Source: Sulfitobacter indolifex (lineage in GTDB: Bacteria > Pseudomonadota > Alphaproteobacteria > Rhodobacterales > Rhodobacteraceae). Taken from it: DNA of 64,000 nt. Shown piece by piece: positions 15,799 to 25,394 of this stretch; position 1 is the first letter of the stretch; every line of letters begins with the position of its first letter. Under the pieces are notes generated by a model, which did not search any database, was not told the origin of the DNA, and saw nothing but the letters and a program-made list of their open reading frames with translations. The position numbers and the translations under genes are program-made. Location of the stretch: positions 1,612,001-1,676,000 of the forward strand of contig NZ_CP084951.1 in assembly GCF_022788655.1 (NCBI RefSeq), read 5' to 3'.

Positions 15799-17121
15799 TC
15801 ACCGTGCAATAACGATATCCGCGCGCAATCCGCCCAGCCGTTGCGCTTCTCCCAGACGCAGCACCCCGCCATGAGCACGGGCGATGTCGGTGGCAATGGC
15901 AAGGCCAAGTCCCACGCCGCCGCCCTTGTCTTGATTGCGGGCCGGATCAAGCCGCGAAAACGGGCGCGTCGCTTCATCGCGACGCTCTTGTGGGATGCCG
16001 GGGCCGTTGTCTTCGACGCGAATGCGCAGGGTGCGGTCGCTTAGCATGACCGAGACTTCGGCCTGCGTGCCATAGCGCACCGCGTTAGAGATCAGGTTAT
16101 CGACCGCCCGGCGCATGGCCACCTTGCGCAGCTTCACCCTGCCCTCGCCGCTGCCCTCAGGCGGAAGCAGTGTCACATTGCGGCCGCCGCGTTGCGCGTC
16201 GTCGACGATGGTCTGCACGAATTTATGGGGATCCACCTTCTCCGGCTCCCCTTCGGCGGCACCCTTGGCAAAGTTCAAGAACTCATCCAGCATCCGCTGC
16301 ATATCATCGACATCGGCCAACAGCGGCGCTGCGTCTTCTTCGTCGATCATCGACAGGCCTAGCCGCATCCGCGTGAGCGGTGTGCGCAGGTCATGGCTTA
16401 CCCCCGACAGCATCAGTGTACGCTGCTCAATCTGCCGCTCAATCCGCGCGCGCATGTCGACAAAGGCATTGCCTGCCGCGCGCACTTCGACCGCGCCCGT
16501 GGGGGTATAGGGCTCATGCCGCCCCCGGCCAAAAGCTTCGGCAGCGCGGGCCAAGCGCTTGATCGGGCGCAATTGGTTGCGCAGGTAGATTGATGCGATG
16601 ACGCTAAGCAATACGCCAAAGAAAACCGTATAGACGAAAAGCTGATGCGGGTTGGAGGCTGAGATGCGCCGCCGCTCAAACTGAATACGCAGCGGGCCGT
16701 GAACGGTTTCCACATAAAGCACGACAAAATCATCATCGCGGAGGTCCACCGCCTCAATCCCGTCCATCTCGCTTCTAAGCCGTGGGATCAGCACCCGGCC
16801 CGAGTAATCGTACCACAGCAACTTGTCGATTTCTGGAAGTGGCCGGTTGGCTGGGGTCACCACGAAATCAAGCGGCCCGGCGCGCGCCTCAACCGCCATT
16901 GGGGCCGATTGCAGATCTGGTGCGGTGCCAACGGCCAGCATCACCAGTTCCAGCTCACGCAGGACGGTGTCGGTCATCTGGTTGGTAACGCCTTCGAAAT
17001 GTCGCTGGGCAAAAATCACCACAACGACCAACTGCAAAACCACCACCGGCAGCAGCAGGATCAGCGCGGCGCGTCCGTAGATGCCGCGCGGCACATATCG
17101 TTTGAGCCAAGCAAAATTCAT
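15799..17121 (-). CDS. sensor histidine kinase (EnvZ-like)
   Basis: A 440-residue membrane kinase. Transmembrane segments lie at about 19-37 and 161-180, flanking a periplasmic sensor region of about 120 residues. A HAMP linker follows, then HisKA with His243 in SGVSHDLRTPLTRMR, and HATPase_c with the N box (DNLISNAVRYG), G1 (DNGPGIP) and G2 (GGVGLGLAIA) boxes intact, so it should be active. It resembles EnvZ-type kinases paired with OmpR-type regulators, but no response regulator is adjacent, so the partner is elsewhere. The stimulus is unknown. It is divergent from the metallo-hydrolase gene. Confidence 0.9.
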   Translation of the reverse strand: MNFAWLKRYVPRGIYGRAALILLLPVVVLQLVVVVIFAQRHFEGVTNQMTDTVLRELELVMLAVGTAPDLQSAPMAVEARAGPLDFVVTPANRPLPEIDKLLWYDYSGRVLIPRLRSEMDGIEAVDLRDDDFVVLYVETVHGPLRIQFERRRISASNPHQLFVYTVFFGVLLSVIASIYLRNQLRPIKRLARAAEAFGRGRHEPYTPTGAVEVRAAGNAFVDMRARIERQIEQRTLMLSGVSHDLRTPLTRMRLGLSMIDEEDAAPLLADVDDMQRMLDEFLNFAKGAAEGEPEKVDPHKFVQTIVDDAQRGGRNVTLLPPEGSGEGRVKLRKVAMRRAVDNLISNAVRYGTQAEVSVMLSDRTLRIRVEDNGPGIPQERRDEATRPFSRLDPARNQDKGGGVGLGLAIATDIARAHGGVLRLGEAQRLGGLRADIVIAR

Positions 17122-17165
17122 GGCTAGACCTTAGCCAGCCCCCTGCCCCTGCGAAAGGTGAAACC

Positions 17166-18080
17166 ATGCTGCCACCCGATGACTTTGCCCCCGAGATCGG
17201 AGTTGCCGAGATTTTAGAGCCCGGTCTGCGCCGGATTGTCGCGCCAAACCCTTCACCGATGACCTATCGCGGCACCAATACCTACCTGCTGGGCGACAGT
17301 GATATCGCTGTGATTGACCCCGGCCCCGATCATCCCGCACATCTTGAGGCGATCCTGAGCGCGCTGGAACCCGGCCAACGGGTCAGCCATATCATCGTGA
17401 CCCATACGCATCTCGATCATTCACCACTGGCCCACCCCTTGGCCAAGCACACGGAGGCCGAGGTCTGGGCCTTTGGTGATGGCACATCCGGGCGTTCACC
17501 GATCATGCAAGATTTGGCGCAAGCGGGGCTGATGGGCGGCGGTGAGGGTGTCGATCACGACTTTTCGCCTGATCACACTTTGGTCGATGGCGATGTACTG
17601 CGGGGCGATGGCTGGGCGCTAGAGGCGCTTCACACGCCGGGCCATATTGGCAATCACCTCTGTTTGGCTTGGGGGGACGCCTGTCTGACCGCAGATCACG
17701 TTATGGGCTGGGCGACCTCTCTGGTTTCTCCCCCCGATGGTGATCTGACGGACTTCATGGCGTCCTGTGAAAAACTGGCCGCGCGGGAATGGCGGGTGTT
17801 CTACCCCGGCCACGGCGCGCCGGTTTCTGATCCCAATGCGCGCCTCAATTGGCTGGTCGACCATCGCCGCGCGCGCGAAGCCTCGATCCTTCAAGCGCTT
17901 CACGACGGCCCCGCCACAGCCGAGGACCTGGCCCGCGTAATATATACCGAAACGCCGCCCGCTTTGCTGGGCGCTGCCACGCGAAATGTGTTGGCCCATT
18001 TGGTCGATTTGACAGGCCGAGGGCGCGTCGCACCTCAAAGTGCGTTGCAGGCAGATGCGCTTTTTGGCCTCAACCCATAG
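17166..18080 (+). CDS. MBL-fold metallo-hydrolase (LACTB2-like)
   Basis: A 304-residue metallo-beta-lactamase-fold hydrolase. The zinc motif THTHLDHS places His80, His82, Asp84 and His85; later ligands are His in HTPGHIGN and in ADHVMGWATS and YPGHG. A C-terminal winged-helix-like region of about 80 residues follows, as in LACTB2-type proteins, some of which are ribonucleases and some thioesterases. The start ATG follows GAAAGG at good spacing. The N-terminal stretch NPSPMTYRGTNTYLLG is a typical family start. Function beyond hydrolysis is not decidable. It is divergent from the kinase gene with 44 bp between. Confidence 0.88.
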   Translation: MLPPDDFAPEIGVAEILEPGLRRIVAPNPSPMTYRGTNTYLLGDSDIAVIDPGPDHPAHLEAILSALEPGQRVSHIIVTHTHLDHSPLAHPLAKHTEAEVWAFGDGTSGRSPIMQDLAQAGLMGGGEGVDHDFSPDHTLVDGDVLRGDGWALEALHTPGHIGNHLCLAWGDACLTADHVMGWATSLVSPPDGDLTDFMASCEKLAAREWRVFYPGHGAPVSDPNARLNWLVDHRRAREASILQALHDGPATAEDLARVIYTETPPALLGAATRNVLAHLVDLTGRGRVAPQSALQADALFGLNP

Positions 18081-18225
18081 GCGAAAACAGCGGATTCCGT
18101 CGCAAAATCGCAACAAATGCCCCATTTTGGGCGCAATCCGGCCCCCTTATGGACCTGAACCGCGCCCAAGTTGGTTGCAGGGGTAAGAGACATCGAACCC
18201 CAGCGAGCAGCAAAGGAGCTACCCG

Positions 18226-18348
18226 ATGGCCCGACTAGACAGAACGCCGCAACCGCAAAAACCCAAGCCTGAGCAGACGCCGAAAGGCACCTCAGCCCAA
18301 CCGCCGCAGCGGCCCACGCCTCTGATCACGGATTACGCCAGCCTCTGA
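18226..18348 (+). CDS. small proline/glutamine-rich protein, 40 residues
   Basis: A 41-codon frame with an excellent Shine-Dalgarno AAAGGAG eight bases before the ATG, in a 365-bp gap that would otherwise be empty. The product is basic at its N-terminus (MARLDRTPQ), rich in Pro, Gln and Lys, and ends LITDYASL. It has no membrane segment and looks disordered. The combination of ribosome site, codon use like its neighbours and a clean stop makes it a credible small protein. I recognise no family. It lies between the MBL-fold gene and the DUF4112 gene on the same strand. Confidence 0.6.
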   Translation: MARLDRTPQPQKPKPEQTPKGTSAQPPQRPTPLITDYASL

Positions 18349-18445
18349 GCTGGCCTAGCAGAACACCGGACGGGGACGGTACTTTGGGGAACTTTGAGCC
18401 CTGGCACGGCGTTTGCGCTCTATAGCAGGACACGCAAGGACGCCC

Positions 18446-18868
18446 ATGGAACCGCATACCCCCTCTCACGAAGCCGACCTCGCCCGCCTCCGCCGTTTGG
18501 CGGTGAGCATGGACAGCGCGTTCAAACTGCCGGTCGTTGGCGTGCGTATGGGGTGGGATTCGATTTTGGGCTTTGTGCCCGTTGTCGGTGATACGTTAGC
18601 GCTGTTGCCAGCCGCTTATATCCTAAAGGAATCGCACCGCATGGGCGCACCCAAGGGTGTTTTGGCCAAGATGCTGGTAAACACGGGCATCGATTATGTG
18701 ATCGGCTCGGTCCCGCTCGTGGGTGATTTGTTCGATATCGGATGGAAATCCAAACTGCGTAATGTCGATCTGCTAGAGCGCCATCTGAAAGACCAAGCTG
18801 CCAAAGCGCCACCGACGGGCGACGTCGAAGGGCGCATGTCCTCGCATCATCCGACACTTAACAACTAA
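18446..18868 (+). CDS. DUF4112 domain protein
   Basis: A 140-residue protein matching DUF4112, with two similar segments: FVPVVGDTLALLPAAYIL and SVPLVGDLFDIGWKSKLRN. The hydrophobic stretches suggest membrane association, but the function of the family is unknown. The frame is open to 18413; the ATG at 18446 has AAGGA five bases upstream and is chosen. The C-terminal 25 residues are polar and probably flexible. It is followed by an imperfect hairpin shared with the convergent ndk gene. Confidence 0.85.
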   Translation: MEPHTPSHEADLARLRRLAVSMDSAFKLPVVGVRMGWDSILGFVPVVGDTLALLPAAYILKESHRMGAPKGVLAKMLVNTGIDYVIGSVPLVGDLFDIGWKSKLRNVDLLERHLKDQAAKAPPTGDVEGRMSSHHPTLNN

Positions 18869-18879
18869 TCTAAACGCAA

Positions 18880-18904
18880 AAGGGCCGCCCGAAGGCGACC
18901 CCTT
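18880..18904. terminator. probable terminator between DUF4112 gene and ndk
   Basis: An imperfect inverted repeat: AAGGGCCGCC (18880-18889), loop CGAA, then GGCGACCCCTT (18894-18904). A short T-rich stretch (TTATTTG) follows on the plus strand and a run of A on the other side. It lies between convergent stop codons. Confidence 0.55.
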
Positions 18905-18925
18905 ATTTGTCCGGAGAACGGTGGC

Positions 18926-19348
18926 TTAGCCGACCAGTTCCAGACCGGAGAAGAAGTACGCGATCTCAACCGCTGCGGTTTCCGGTGCGTCGGAACCGTG
19001 AACGGAGTTTTCGCCAACGCTTTCAGCGAATTCTGCGCGGATAGTGCCTGCTTCGGCATCGGCGGGGTTGGTCGCGCCCATGACTTCGCGGTTTTTCGCG
19101 ATGGCGTTTTCACCTTCGAGAACCTGAGCAACGATCGGCGCGGAGGCCATGAATTCGCACAGTTCGTCATAGAAAGGACGCTCGGCGTGTACCTTGTAGA
19201 ACTCGCCCGCCTGCGCTTTGGTCAGGTGAATGCGCTTTTGTGCGACAACGCGCAGACCAGCGTCTTCGAATTTCTTAACGATGGCACCGGTCAGGTTGCG
19301 GCGGGTTGCGTCGGGCTTGATGATCGAGAAAGTGCGTTCGAGGGCCAT
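18926..19348 (-). CDS. ndk: nucleoside diphosphate kinase
   Basis: Ndk moves phosphate from ATP to nucleoside diphosphates through a phosphohistidine, balancing cytosolic NTP pools. The 140-residue product has the usual length, the N-terminal [14 protein letters not shown], and the catalytic His117 in ENSVHGSDA. The frame is open to 19477, but the ATG at 19348 is the family start. It converges with the DUF4112 gene and diverges from an ABC-F gene with 106 bp between. Confidence 0.98.
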   Translation of the reverse strand: MALERTFSIIKPDATRRNLTGAIVKKFEDAGLRVVAQKRIHLTKAQAGEFYKVHAERPFYDELCEFMASAPIVAQVLEGENAIAKNREVMGATNPADAEAGTIRAEFAESVGENSVHGSDAPETAAVEIAYFFSGLELVG

Positions 19349-19454
19349 TGGCTGTACTCCATAGCGGGTGTTGATTTGCGCGCTCCCTAGCATGGGGTCT
19401 TGCACATGAAAAGCCGCGATTGACCTTCTGCTCAGGTTGCTCCAAACGGCATCC

Positions 19455-21320
19455 ATGTTACGCATTTCAGAAATCAACTACTCCGTCGAAGGTCGCCCTC
19501 TGTTTGAGGAAGCCTCCGCCGTGATCCCCGAGGGCCACAAGGTGGGCATCGTCGGGCGCAATGGCGCGGGCAAGACCACGCTGTTCAAGATCATCCGTGG
19601 CGAACTGTCGCTCGATAGCGGCGAGTTCTCTCTGCCGTCCCGCGCCAAGATCGGCGGCGTGGCGCAGGAGGTGCCGTCTTCCGAGACCACGCTGATCGAC
19701 ACGGTGCTGGCCGCCGATGTCGAGCGCGCCCGGCTGATGCTAGAGGCCGAGACCGCCGAAGACCCGACCCGCATCGCTGACATCCAGACCCGTCTGGCTG
19801 ATATCGACGCTTGGTCCGCCGAAGGCCGCGCCGCGTCGATCCTCAAAGGTCTGGGCTTTGACGACGAAGAACAGCAGATGCCCTGCTCTGCCTTCTCGGG
19901 TGGCTGGCGGATGCGTGTGGCGCTGGCGGCGGTGCTTTTTGCCCAGCCTGACCTGCTGCTCTTGGATGAGCCGACCAACTACCTCGACCTCGAAGGGGCG
20001 CTCTGGCTGGAAAGCTATTTGGCGAAATACCCGCATACAGTGCTGATCATCAGCCACGACCGCGGCCTGCTAAACCGGGCCGTCGGCGGTATCTTGCACC
20101 TCGAAGACCGCAAGCTGACCTACTACCAAGGCCCCTACGACCAGTTCGCCCGCCAGCGCGCCGAGAAACGCGCGTTGCAAGCGGCAATGGCCAAGAAACA
20201 GCAAGCCCGTCGCGATCACATGCAAAGCTTCGTGGACCGCTTTAAGGCCAAGGCATCAAAGGCGAAACAGGCGCAATCACGTCTGAAGATGATCGAGAAG
20301 ATGGACATGATCACCGCGCCCGAGGATGTGGCGCGTAAGGTCTTCACCTTCCCCGAGCCCGAAGAACTGTCGCCGCCGATTATCAACATCGAGAACGGCT
20401 CGGTCGGCTATACCGAGGACAACCCGGTGCTGACGCGCCTGAACCTGCGCATTGACCAAGACGACCGCATCGCTCTGTTGGGCAAGAACGGTCAGGGTAA
20501 ATCGACGCTGGCCAAGCTGCTGTCAGACCGGCTGCCGCTGATGGCGGGCAAGCAGATCAACTCCAGCAAACTACGTGTGGGCTTCTTTGCGCAGCACCAA
20601 GTGGATGAGTTGATCGTCGAAGAGACGCCGCTGCAGCATATGATCGCCGCCCGCCCCGGGGTGATGCAGTCAAAACTGCGCGCGCAATTGGCGGGCTTTG
20701 GCCTTGGCCCCGAACAGGCCGAGACCGAAGTGGGCCGCCTATCGGGCGGGCAAAAGGCACGTCTTTCGCTGCTCTTGGCGACGCTCCACGCGCCGCATCT
20801 GCTGATCCTCGACGAGCCGACCAACCACCTTGATATCGAATCCCGCGAAGCGCTGGTTGAGGCGCTGACGCGCTACTCAGGTGCCGTGATTCTTGTGAGC
20901 CACGACATGCACTTGCTGTCGCTCGTGGCGGATCGGCTTTGGTTGGTGTCGAATGGCACGGTCAAACCCTATGAGGATGATCTCGAAGCCTACCGGAAGA
21001 TGCTGCTGACGCCGGAAAAGCCGGTCAGCAAGAACCCGTCGAAACAACCCAAGGAAGCGCCCAAGCCCAAACGCGCCAGCCGTGACGAGGTGCTGGCGCT
21101 CCGCAGCGAGGTTCGCAAGGCCGAAGCGCGGATGGAAAAGATCAACGAGATGCGCGACAAATTGGCCAAGAAGCTGGCCGATCCCGCACTCTATGAGGAC
21201 GTTAAAACCGGCGAGCTTGAGGTCTGGAACAAGAAATACGCAGAAGTGATGGACGCGCTGCACCGCGCCGAAGCACTTTGGATGGGCGCTCAGGAAAAGC
21301 TGGAAAAGGCCAACGCCTGA
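19455..21320 (+). CDS. ABC-F family ATPase (YheS-like)
   Basis: A 621-residue soluble ABC-F protein with two ATPase domains and no membrane segments. Domain 1 has [22 protein letters not shown] and [12 protein letters not shown]. Domain 2 has [21 protein letters not shown] and [13 protein letters not shown] charged linker (about residues 225-295) and a C-terminal coiled-coil region (about 545-621) follow the YheS/ABCF pattern. Such proteins bind the ribosome and act on stalled or special translation states. The ATG at 19455 starts the conserved first strand; an in-frame start at 19437 is less likely. A second, Uup-type ABC-F protein is encoded at 55.7-57.5 kb. Confidence 0.92.
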   Translation: MLRISEINYSVEGRPLFEEASAVIPEGHKVGIVGRNGAGKTTLFKIIRGELSLDSGEFSLPSRAKIGGVAQEVPSSETTLIDTVLAADVERARLMLEAETAEDPTRIADIQTRLADIDAWSAEGRAASILKGLGFDDEEQQMPCSAFSGGWRMRVALAAVLFAQPDLLLLDEPTNYLDLEGALWLESYLAKYPHTVLIISHDRGLLNRAVGGILHLEDRKLTYYQGPYDQFARQRAEKRALQAAMAKKQQARRDHMQSFVDRFKAKASKAKQAQSRLKMIEKMDMITAPEDVARKVFTFPEPEELSPPIINIENGSVGYTEDNPVLTRLNLRIDQDDRIALLGKNGQGKSTLAKLLSDRLPLMAGKQINSSKLRVGFFAQHQVDELIVEETPLQHMIAARPGVMQSKLRAQLAGFGLGPEQAETEVGRLSGGQKARLSLLLATLHAPHLLILDEPTNHLDIESREALVEALTRYSGAVILVSHDMHLLSLVADRLWLVSNGTVKPYEDDLEAYRKMLLTPEKPVSKNPSKQPKEAPKPKRASRDEVLALRSEVRKAEARMEKINEMRDKLAKKLADPALYEDVKTGELEVWNKKYAEVMDALHRAEALWMGAQEKLEKANA

Positions 21321-21411
21321 TCCGATACCGTTCAAATTATCAAGTTGCGGGGGTCGCCTAGAGGGCGGCCCTCGTGCATTCTGGCAAAACGCGAACCGCC
21401 AAGGAAGACCA

Positions 21412-22050
21412 ATGACATTCGATACCGCCTATATGATCACCGCCCTCGTCACGATGTTCGTGGTGATCGACCCCATCGCCATCGCGCCAGTCTTCCTCGC
21501 GTTGACCCGCGGGATGAGCAACGCGCAAAGGCGCAAAATCGCTTGGCGCGCGGTGGGTGTGGCTGGATTGATCTTGCTGATCTTCGCCGCCTTTGGCGAG
21601 GCAGTGCTTGGCTTTATCGGGATTTCGATGCCCGCTTTCCGCGTCGCGGGTGGGATTTTGCTCTTTATCACCGCCCTCGACATGCTGTTCGATCGCCGCA
21701 CCAAACGGCGCGAGGACCGTGCGGATGAGGATGACCACGACGATCCGTCGGTATTTCCCATGGCCATTCCCCTGATCGCTGGCCCGGGCTCCATTGCCTC
21801 GGTCATCCTGCTGACGGGGGAGAAACCGGGCGGCGAAGGGCTGCTGACCATCATCGTGATCACCGCGCTGACACTGGTGGTTATGGCGCTGACCATGCAA
21901 GTAAGCGGCGCACTTGAGCGCGCGATGGGCAAGACTGGCATCAATATCATCACCCGTCTGCTCGGCATGCTGTTGGCGGCCCTTTCGGTTCAATTCGTGC
22001 TCGATGGCCTTGCGGCCTTCGGCTTTGGCCCCGGCCCGATGCCCGGCTGA
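21412..22050 (+). CDS. MarC family integral membrane protein
   Basis: A 212-residue protein with six predicted transmembrane segments and MarC-family stretches VVIDPIAIAPVFL, FRVAGGILLF and MAIPLIAGPGSIASVI. A charged Asp-rich loop (RREDRADEDDHDD, about residues 98-112) separates the two halves. MarC proteins are inner-membrane proteins of unknown substrate; the older link to multiple-antibiotic resistance is not supported. The ATG follows CCAAGGAAGACCA. It is downstream of the ABC-F gene by 91 bp with a GC-rich hairpin (about 21351-21372) between them, so it is probably a separate unit. Confidence 0.9.
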   Translation: MTFDTAYMITALVTMFVVIDPIAIAPVFLALTRGMSNAQRRKIAWRAVGVAGLILLIFAAFGEAVLGFIGISMPAFRVAGGILLFITALDMLFDRRTKRREDRADEDDHDDPSVFPMAIPLIAGPGSIASVILLTGEKPGGEGLLTIIVITALTLVVMALTMQVSGALERAMGKTGINIITRLLGMLLAALSVQFVLDGLAAFGFGPGPMPG

Positions 22051-22095
22051 CATTTGCGCTCTGCGTTCCTATATCTCTGATAAGGGGGCGCATTC

Positions 22096-22677
22096 ATGGC
22101 CGACATCGACACAGCACGTCTGATCTATCTCATTGTCTTGCTGACCATGTTGGCGGGCTGGTTCTTCCTTCAGAACCGCCTTAACATCAACAAGACTCTG
22201 CAACAGGCGGCCGTCTGGGGGCTGATCTTTGTCGGTGCCGCTGCGGGCGTGGGGCTGTGGCAGGACATCACCCGCGACAGCGCGCGCCAGCAACTCAGCA
22301 TCAACAATGCGGGCGAGATCATCCTGCCGCGCGGGCGCGATGGTCATTACTACCTCACGGCAGAAATCAACGGCGCACCGGTGCGTTTTGTCGTCGACAC
22401 CGGCGCGTCCGATATCGTTCTGACCAAATCGGATGCTGCGCGGATTGGCATTGACCCTGATGAGCTTGACTACCTTGGCCGGGCAGGCACCGCCAATGGC
22501 GAGACGCGCACCGCATTCGTTCGGTTAGATCAGGTGGTGGTTGGCCATGCAGTTGATCGCAATGTGCCAGCGGTTGTGAATGACGGCGTGATGTCCCAGT
22601 CCCTACTTGGCATGGGCTATCTGCAACGCTGGGGCCGCATTGAAATCAGCGGCGGCGAGCTGCGACTAAGCCGCTGA
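22096..22677 (+). CDS. membrane-anchored retropepsin-like aspartic protease (TIGR02281 family)
   Basis: A 193-residue protein with two transmembrane segments at about 8-25 and 38-55, followed by a single clan-AA aspartic protease domain. The catalytic aspartate is Asp101 in FVVDTGASDIVLT. The C-terminal half contains SLLGMGYLQRW, like the psi loop of retropepsins. As a one-domain protease it must act as a dimer. This family is widespread in Alphaproteobacteria, and its substrate is unknown to me. It lies 45 bp after the MarC gene, possibly co-transcribed. Confidence 0.88.
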   Translation: MADIDTARLIYLIVLLTMLAGWFFLQNRLNINKTLQQAAVWGLIFVGAAAGVGLWQDITRDSARQQLSINNAGEIILPRGRDGHYYLTAEINGAPVRFVVDTGASDIVLTKSDAARIGIDPDELDYLGRAGTANGETRTAFVRLDQVVVGHAVDRNVPAVVNDGVMSQSLLGMGYLQRWGRIEISGGELRLSR

Positions 22678-22826
22678 ATCGAGGTCTGGCCAGACCCAGA
22701 GTGTGAAGAAAGAATGTAATTCGCCGCAAAATGACGCCGCATTTGCCGTGAATTGGACAGGTTTTCGCCCTTTTGCTCAGATATCTGCAGGGCATAACTG
22801 TATCTAATTTTGGAGAACATGTTGCT

Positions 22827-23273
22827 ATGCTGTCAGGTATTTTAGGGGGGTCTTCCTCCTACCAACAAAGCAAACCCCCGGCATCTGAGCCTGCTCAGGC
22901 CCCCGAGGAAAACCAAAACGACGCCCAGCAGGCTGAAACAAAGCCTGCCGGCGAACCCAAGGCCACGCAAAACAGCGCTGCCGCGCAAGAGACGACCAAG
23001 TCTCAATCGCTACAGGCCACCGCTCAGGCAAAACCGGCAGAGGCGGCCCCTAAAGCTTCGGACGCTGAGAACGAAGCCTTCGCCCGCGCAGCGGCACAGC
23101 GTAACGTCGACAGTGTACGCACCCGTGCCCTGCTCGACACCATCGCGCCGGTGAACAACAGCGCCGTCGAGTCAGCCAAGTCCTACGTTAGCAAGGTTGA
23201 GCCGGAAGCGCAGAATGCCAAGGCGAGCAATGCCGCCTCCGTCGCGAAACCTGCGCTGGACAAAGCGGCCTAA
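22827..23273 (+). CDS. Ala/Gln/Lys-rich protein of unknown function
   Basis: A 148-residue, low-complexity protein rich in Ala, Gln, Lys, Pro and Glu, with no signal peptide or membrane segment. The first eight residues (MLSGILGG) are hydrophobic and the rest is probably disordered, apart from a helix-prone region around residues 77-105 (ENEAFARAAAQRNVDSVRTR). The start ATG at 22827 has GGAGAA about 11 bases upstream; the ATG at 22819 is in another frame and closes quickly. The bases just upstream are more AT-rich than the surroundings and likely hold its promoter. I do not recognise the family. Confidence 0.65.
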   Translation: MLSGILGGSSSYQQSKPPASEPAQAPEENQNDAQQAETKPAGEPKATQNSAAAQETTKSQSLQATAQAKPAEAAPKASDAENEAFARAAAQRNVDSVRTRALLDTIAPVNNSAVESAKSYVSKVEPEAQNAKASNAASVAKPALDKAA

Positions 23274-23325
23274 ACCGCAATTTGGGGCGGGGGTCGTTTG
23301 GCCCCTGCCCCTGCTTCGCTGGTAT

Positions 23326-23784
23326 TCAAGTTTCGGCCTTCTTTTCCCAGCGACCGCTTTCTTCCGACCAATACTGCGCCGAGGCTCCTTCGGATTTCAA
23401 CCGTTTCCACAGACCCCGCGCCTGATCCAACGCCATTGGGTCATGACCGTCAAACAGCACGCAGACCCGTTGCAGCGCCGCGATCTCTTGCGCCGTGACA
23501 TGCGCACCGTGAACCGCCATCAGGCAATCTGCACGGTTCGGCGCACCATCCTCAAGTGTAAGCAATACCGGCTGGTCTGCATCCCGGTCGCCGCCTGCGA
23601 TTGCGTGCGGTAGGAAACTGTCTTCGGAAAACGTCCAAAGCGCTCGGTCAAGCGCTTGCAACCCTTCAGGGTCGGTCCCGCGCAGAGCCACACGCCAGCC
23701 GTTGGCGAGCGACTTTTCCAGCAGCATCGTCAGCGTCTCGACCAGAGGTCGCTGGGTCAGGTGGTAGAAATAAGCCGCCCCCAT
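23326..23784 (-). CDS. holC: DNA polymerase III chi subunit
   Basis: HolC (chi) joins the clamp-loader complex to single-strand-binding protein at the replication fork. The 152-residue product starts MGAAYFYHLTQRPL and has GWRVALRG, the DxxLWTFSEDSFLPH region and LFDGHD, all typical of alphaproteobacterial chi. The first ATG is at 23784; the upstream TTG at 23790 is less likely. The start is 7 bp after the pepA stop, and pepA-holC is a common pairing, so the two are likely co-transcribed. Confidence 0.92.
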   Translation of the reverse strand: MGAAYFYHLTQRPLVETLTMLLEKSLANGWRVALRGTDPEGLQALDRALWTFSEDSFLPHAIAGGDRDADQPVLLTLEDGAPNRADCLMAVHGAHVTAQEIAALQRVCVLFDGHDPMALDQARGLWKRLKSEGASAQYWSEESGRWEKKAET

Positions 23785-23791
23785 CTCCAAC

Positions 23792-25264
23792 TCAGCCCTT
23801 CTCGAAACGGTCGGCGACTAGACGGTTCAGCGCCGCCACGCCCCAGCCTGTCGCGCCTGCAGGTGCCAGCGTGGTTTCGGACTTCATGGAGGCGACGCCG
23901 GCGATGTCCAGGTGAATCCATGGTGTCTCGTCTTTCACGAAACGCTTGAGGAACTGTGCCGCGGTGATGGAACCCGCGGGACGGCCGCCAATGTTTTTCA
24001 TATCGGCAACGCGGCTCTTCAACTGATCGTCATAGCCTTGGCCCAAAGGCATCCGCCATGCGCCTTCGCCTTCGTTCTCGGCTGCTTTTAGGAACGCGTT
24101 GCACAGCTCATCGTCGTTTGAGAAGACGCCCGCGTTTTCATGACCCAGCCCGATAATCACCGCACCGGTCAGCGTGGCCAGATCGATCATCGCCGCAGGT
24201 TTAAAGCGGTCCTGCGCGTACCACATCACATCGCACAGCACCAAACGCCCCTCAGCGTCGGTGTTGATGACCTCAACCGTGTCGCCCTTCATAGTGGTAA
24301 TCACGTCGCCCGGACGGGTCGCATTGCCCGAGGGCATGTTTTCGACGATGCCCACCAGCCCCACAACGTTCGCTTTGGCCTTTCGCAGCGCCAGCGTGCG
24401 CATCACGCCAGAGACAACGCCCGCACCGCCCATGTCCATGGTCATGTCTTCCATGCCCGCGCCGGGTTTGAGGCTGATACCGCCAGTGTCAAAGACCACG
24501 CCCTTGCCAACCAGCGCCAGCGGAGCGTTGCCCTCCGCGCCGCCGTCCCACCGCATCACGACAACTTTGGAGGGGCTATCGGAGCCTTGACCGACCGACA
24601 AAAGCGTTCGCATTCCGAGGCTTGCAAGTTCATCCTCATCCAGCACTTCAACTTTCAGCCCTAGGCTTTCCATCTCGGCCAGGCGCTCCGCAAAGTTGGT
24701 GGTGGTCAGGATGTTGGCGGGCGCGTTCGTCAAATCGCGCGTCATAAAAGCGCCTTCGGCAACCGCCATCAGCGGTGCTGCCTCCTCACGCGCGTCATCA
24801 GGCTTGGAGCACATCACCTCAACGCTGCCCTTGCGCGGCTTCGGGGCGGATTTGTGATCTTCAAACCCATAGTCCCGCATTGCCAGACCGAAAGCCACAT
24901 CAGCCACCCGGCGCGTGCCTGCAGCGACCATTAACAGGTCGCTGTCGCCGCGGTATTTGGCCAAAGCGGCACCTGCCTTGCGCGCGGTCATCACCTCGGC
25001 GCGGCGCGGCATATGCACCACATCGACCGCCTCTGCCGCCATGCCAGCGGGGAACCCCATGCTGAGCGCATCACCGGGTTTAAGTTTGGCAAAACGATCG
25101 CTTTCCACCAGCCGTTGCAACGCTCCCTTGGTCAATCGATTCACCCGCCGCGCCCCGGCATCAAGCCGCCCCTCTGGCTCAAGAAACACCGCGATCCGCC
25201 CGGTATGCCCCGCGATACGGTCGATGTCAGTCTCAGCAAAAGTGATGGGGGTCAGATCGGTCAT
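23792..25264 (-). CDS. pepA: leucyl aminopeptidase (M17)
   Basis: PepA is a hexameric, two-metal cytosolic aminopeptidase that removes N-terminal residues and helps recycle peptides. The 490-residue product has the M17 catalytic region: LVGKGVVFDTGGISLKP, DMGGAGVV, and the signature NTDAEGRLVL, followed by DLATLTGA. The non-catalytic N-terminal domain (about residues 1-170) is present. The start at 25264 (MTDLTP) is preferred to an upstream site at 25276. In some gammaproteobacteria PepA also binds DNA; nothing here bears on that. It lies upstream of holC and diverges from lptF. Confidence 0.95.
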   Translation of the reverse strand: MTDLTPITFAETDIDRIAGHTGRIAVFLEPEGRLDAGARRVNRLTKGALQRLVESDRFAKLKPGDALSMGFPAGMAAEAVDVVHMPRRAEVMTARKAGAALAKYRGDSDLLMVAAGTRRVADVAFGLAMRDYGFEDHKSAPKPRKGSVEVMCSKPDDAREEAAPLMAVAEGAFMTRDLTNAPANILTTTNFAERLAEMESLGLKVEVLDEDELASLGMRTLLSVGQGSDSPSKVVVMRWDGGAEGNAPLALVGKGVVFDTGGISLKPGAGMEDMTMDMGGAGVVSGVMRTLALRKAKANVVGLVGIVENMPSGNATRPGDVITTMKGDTVEVINTDAEGRLVLCDVMWYAQDRFKPAAMIDLATLTGAVIIGLGHENAGVFSNDDELCNAFLKAAENEGEGAWRMPLGQGYDDQLKSRVADMKNIGGRPAGSITAAQFLKRFVKDETPWIHLDIAGVASMKSETTLAPAGATGWGVAALNRLVADRFEKG

Positions 25265-25394
25265 GGCATGCCTCATGTTTGATTTTGCCCAGACCTAGCG
25301 CGCCGCGCCGCGCATGGCCAGATAGCAGTTTTCCCGCCCCACGAATTGCTTTAAGATCTCTCCAAACGCCGTCAGAGCACCTTGGGGGATCAGA

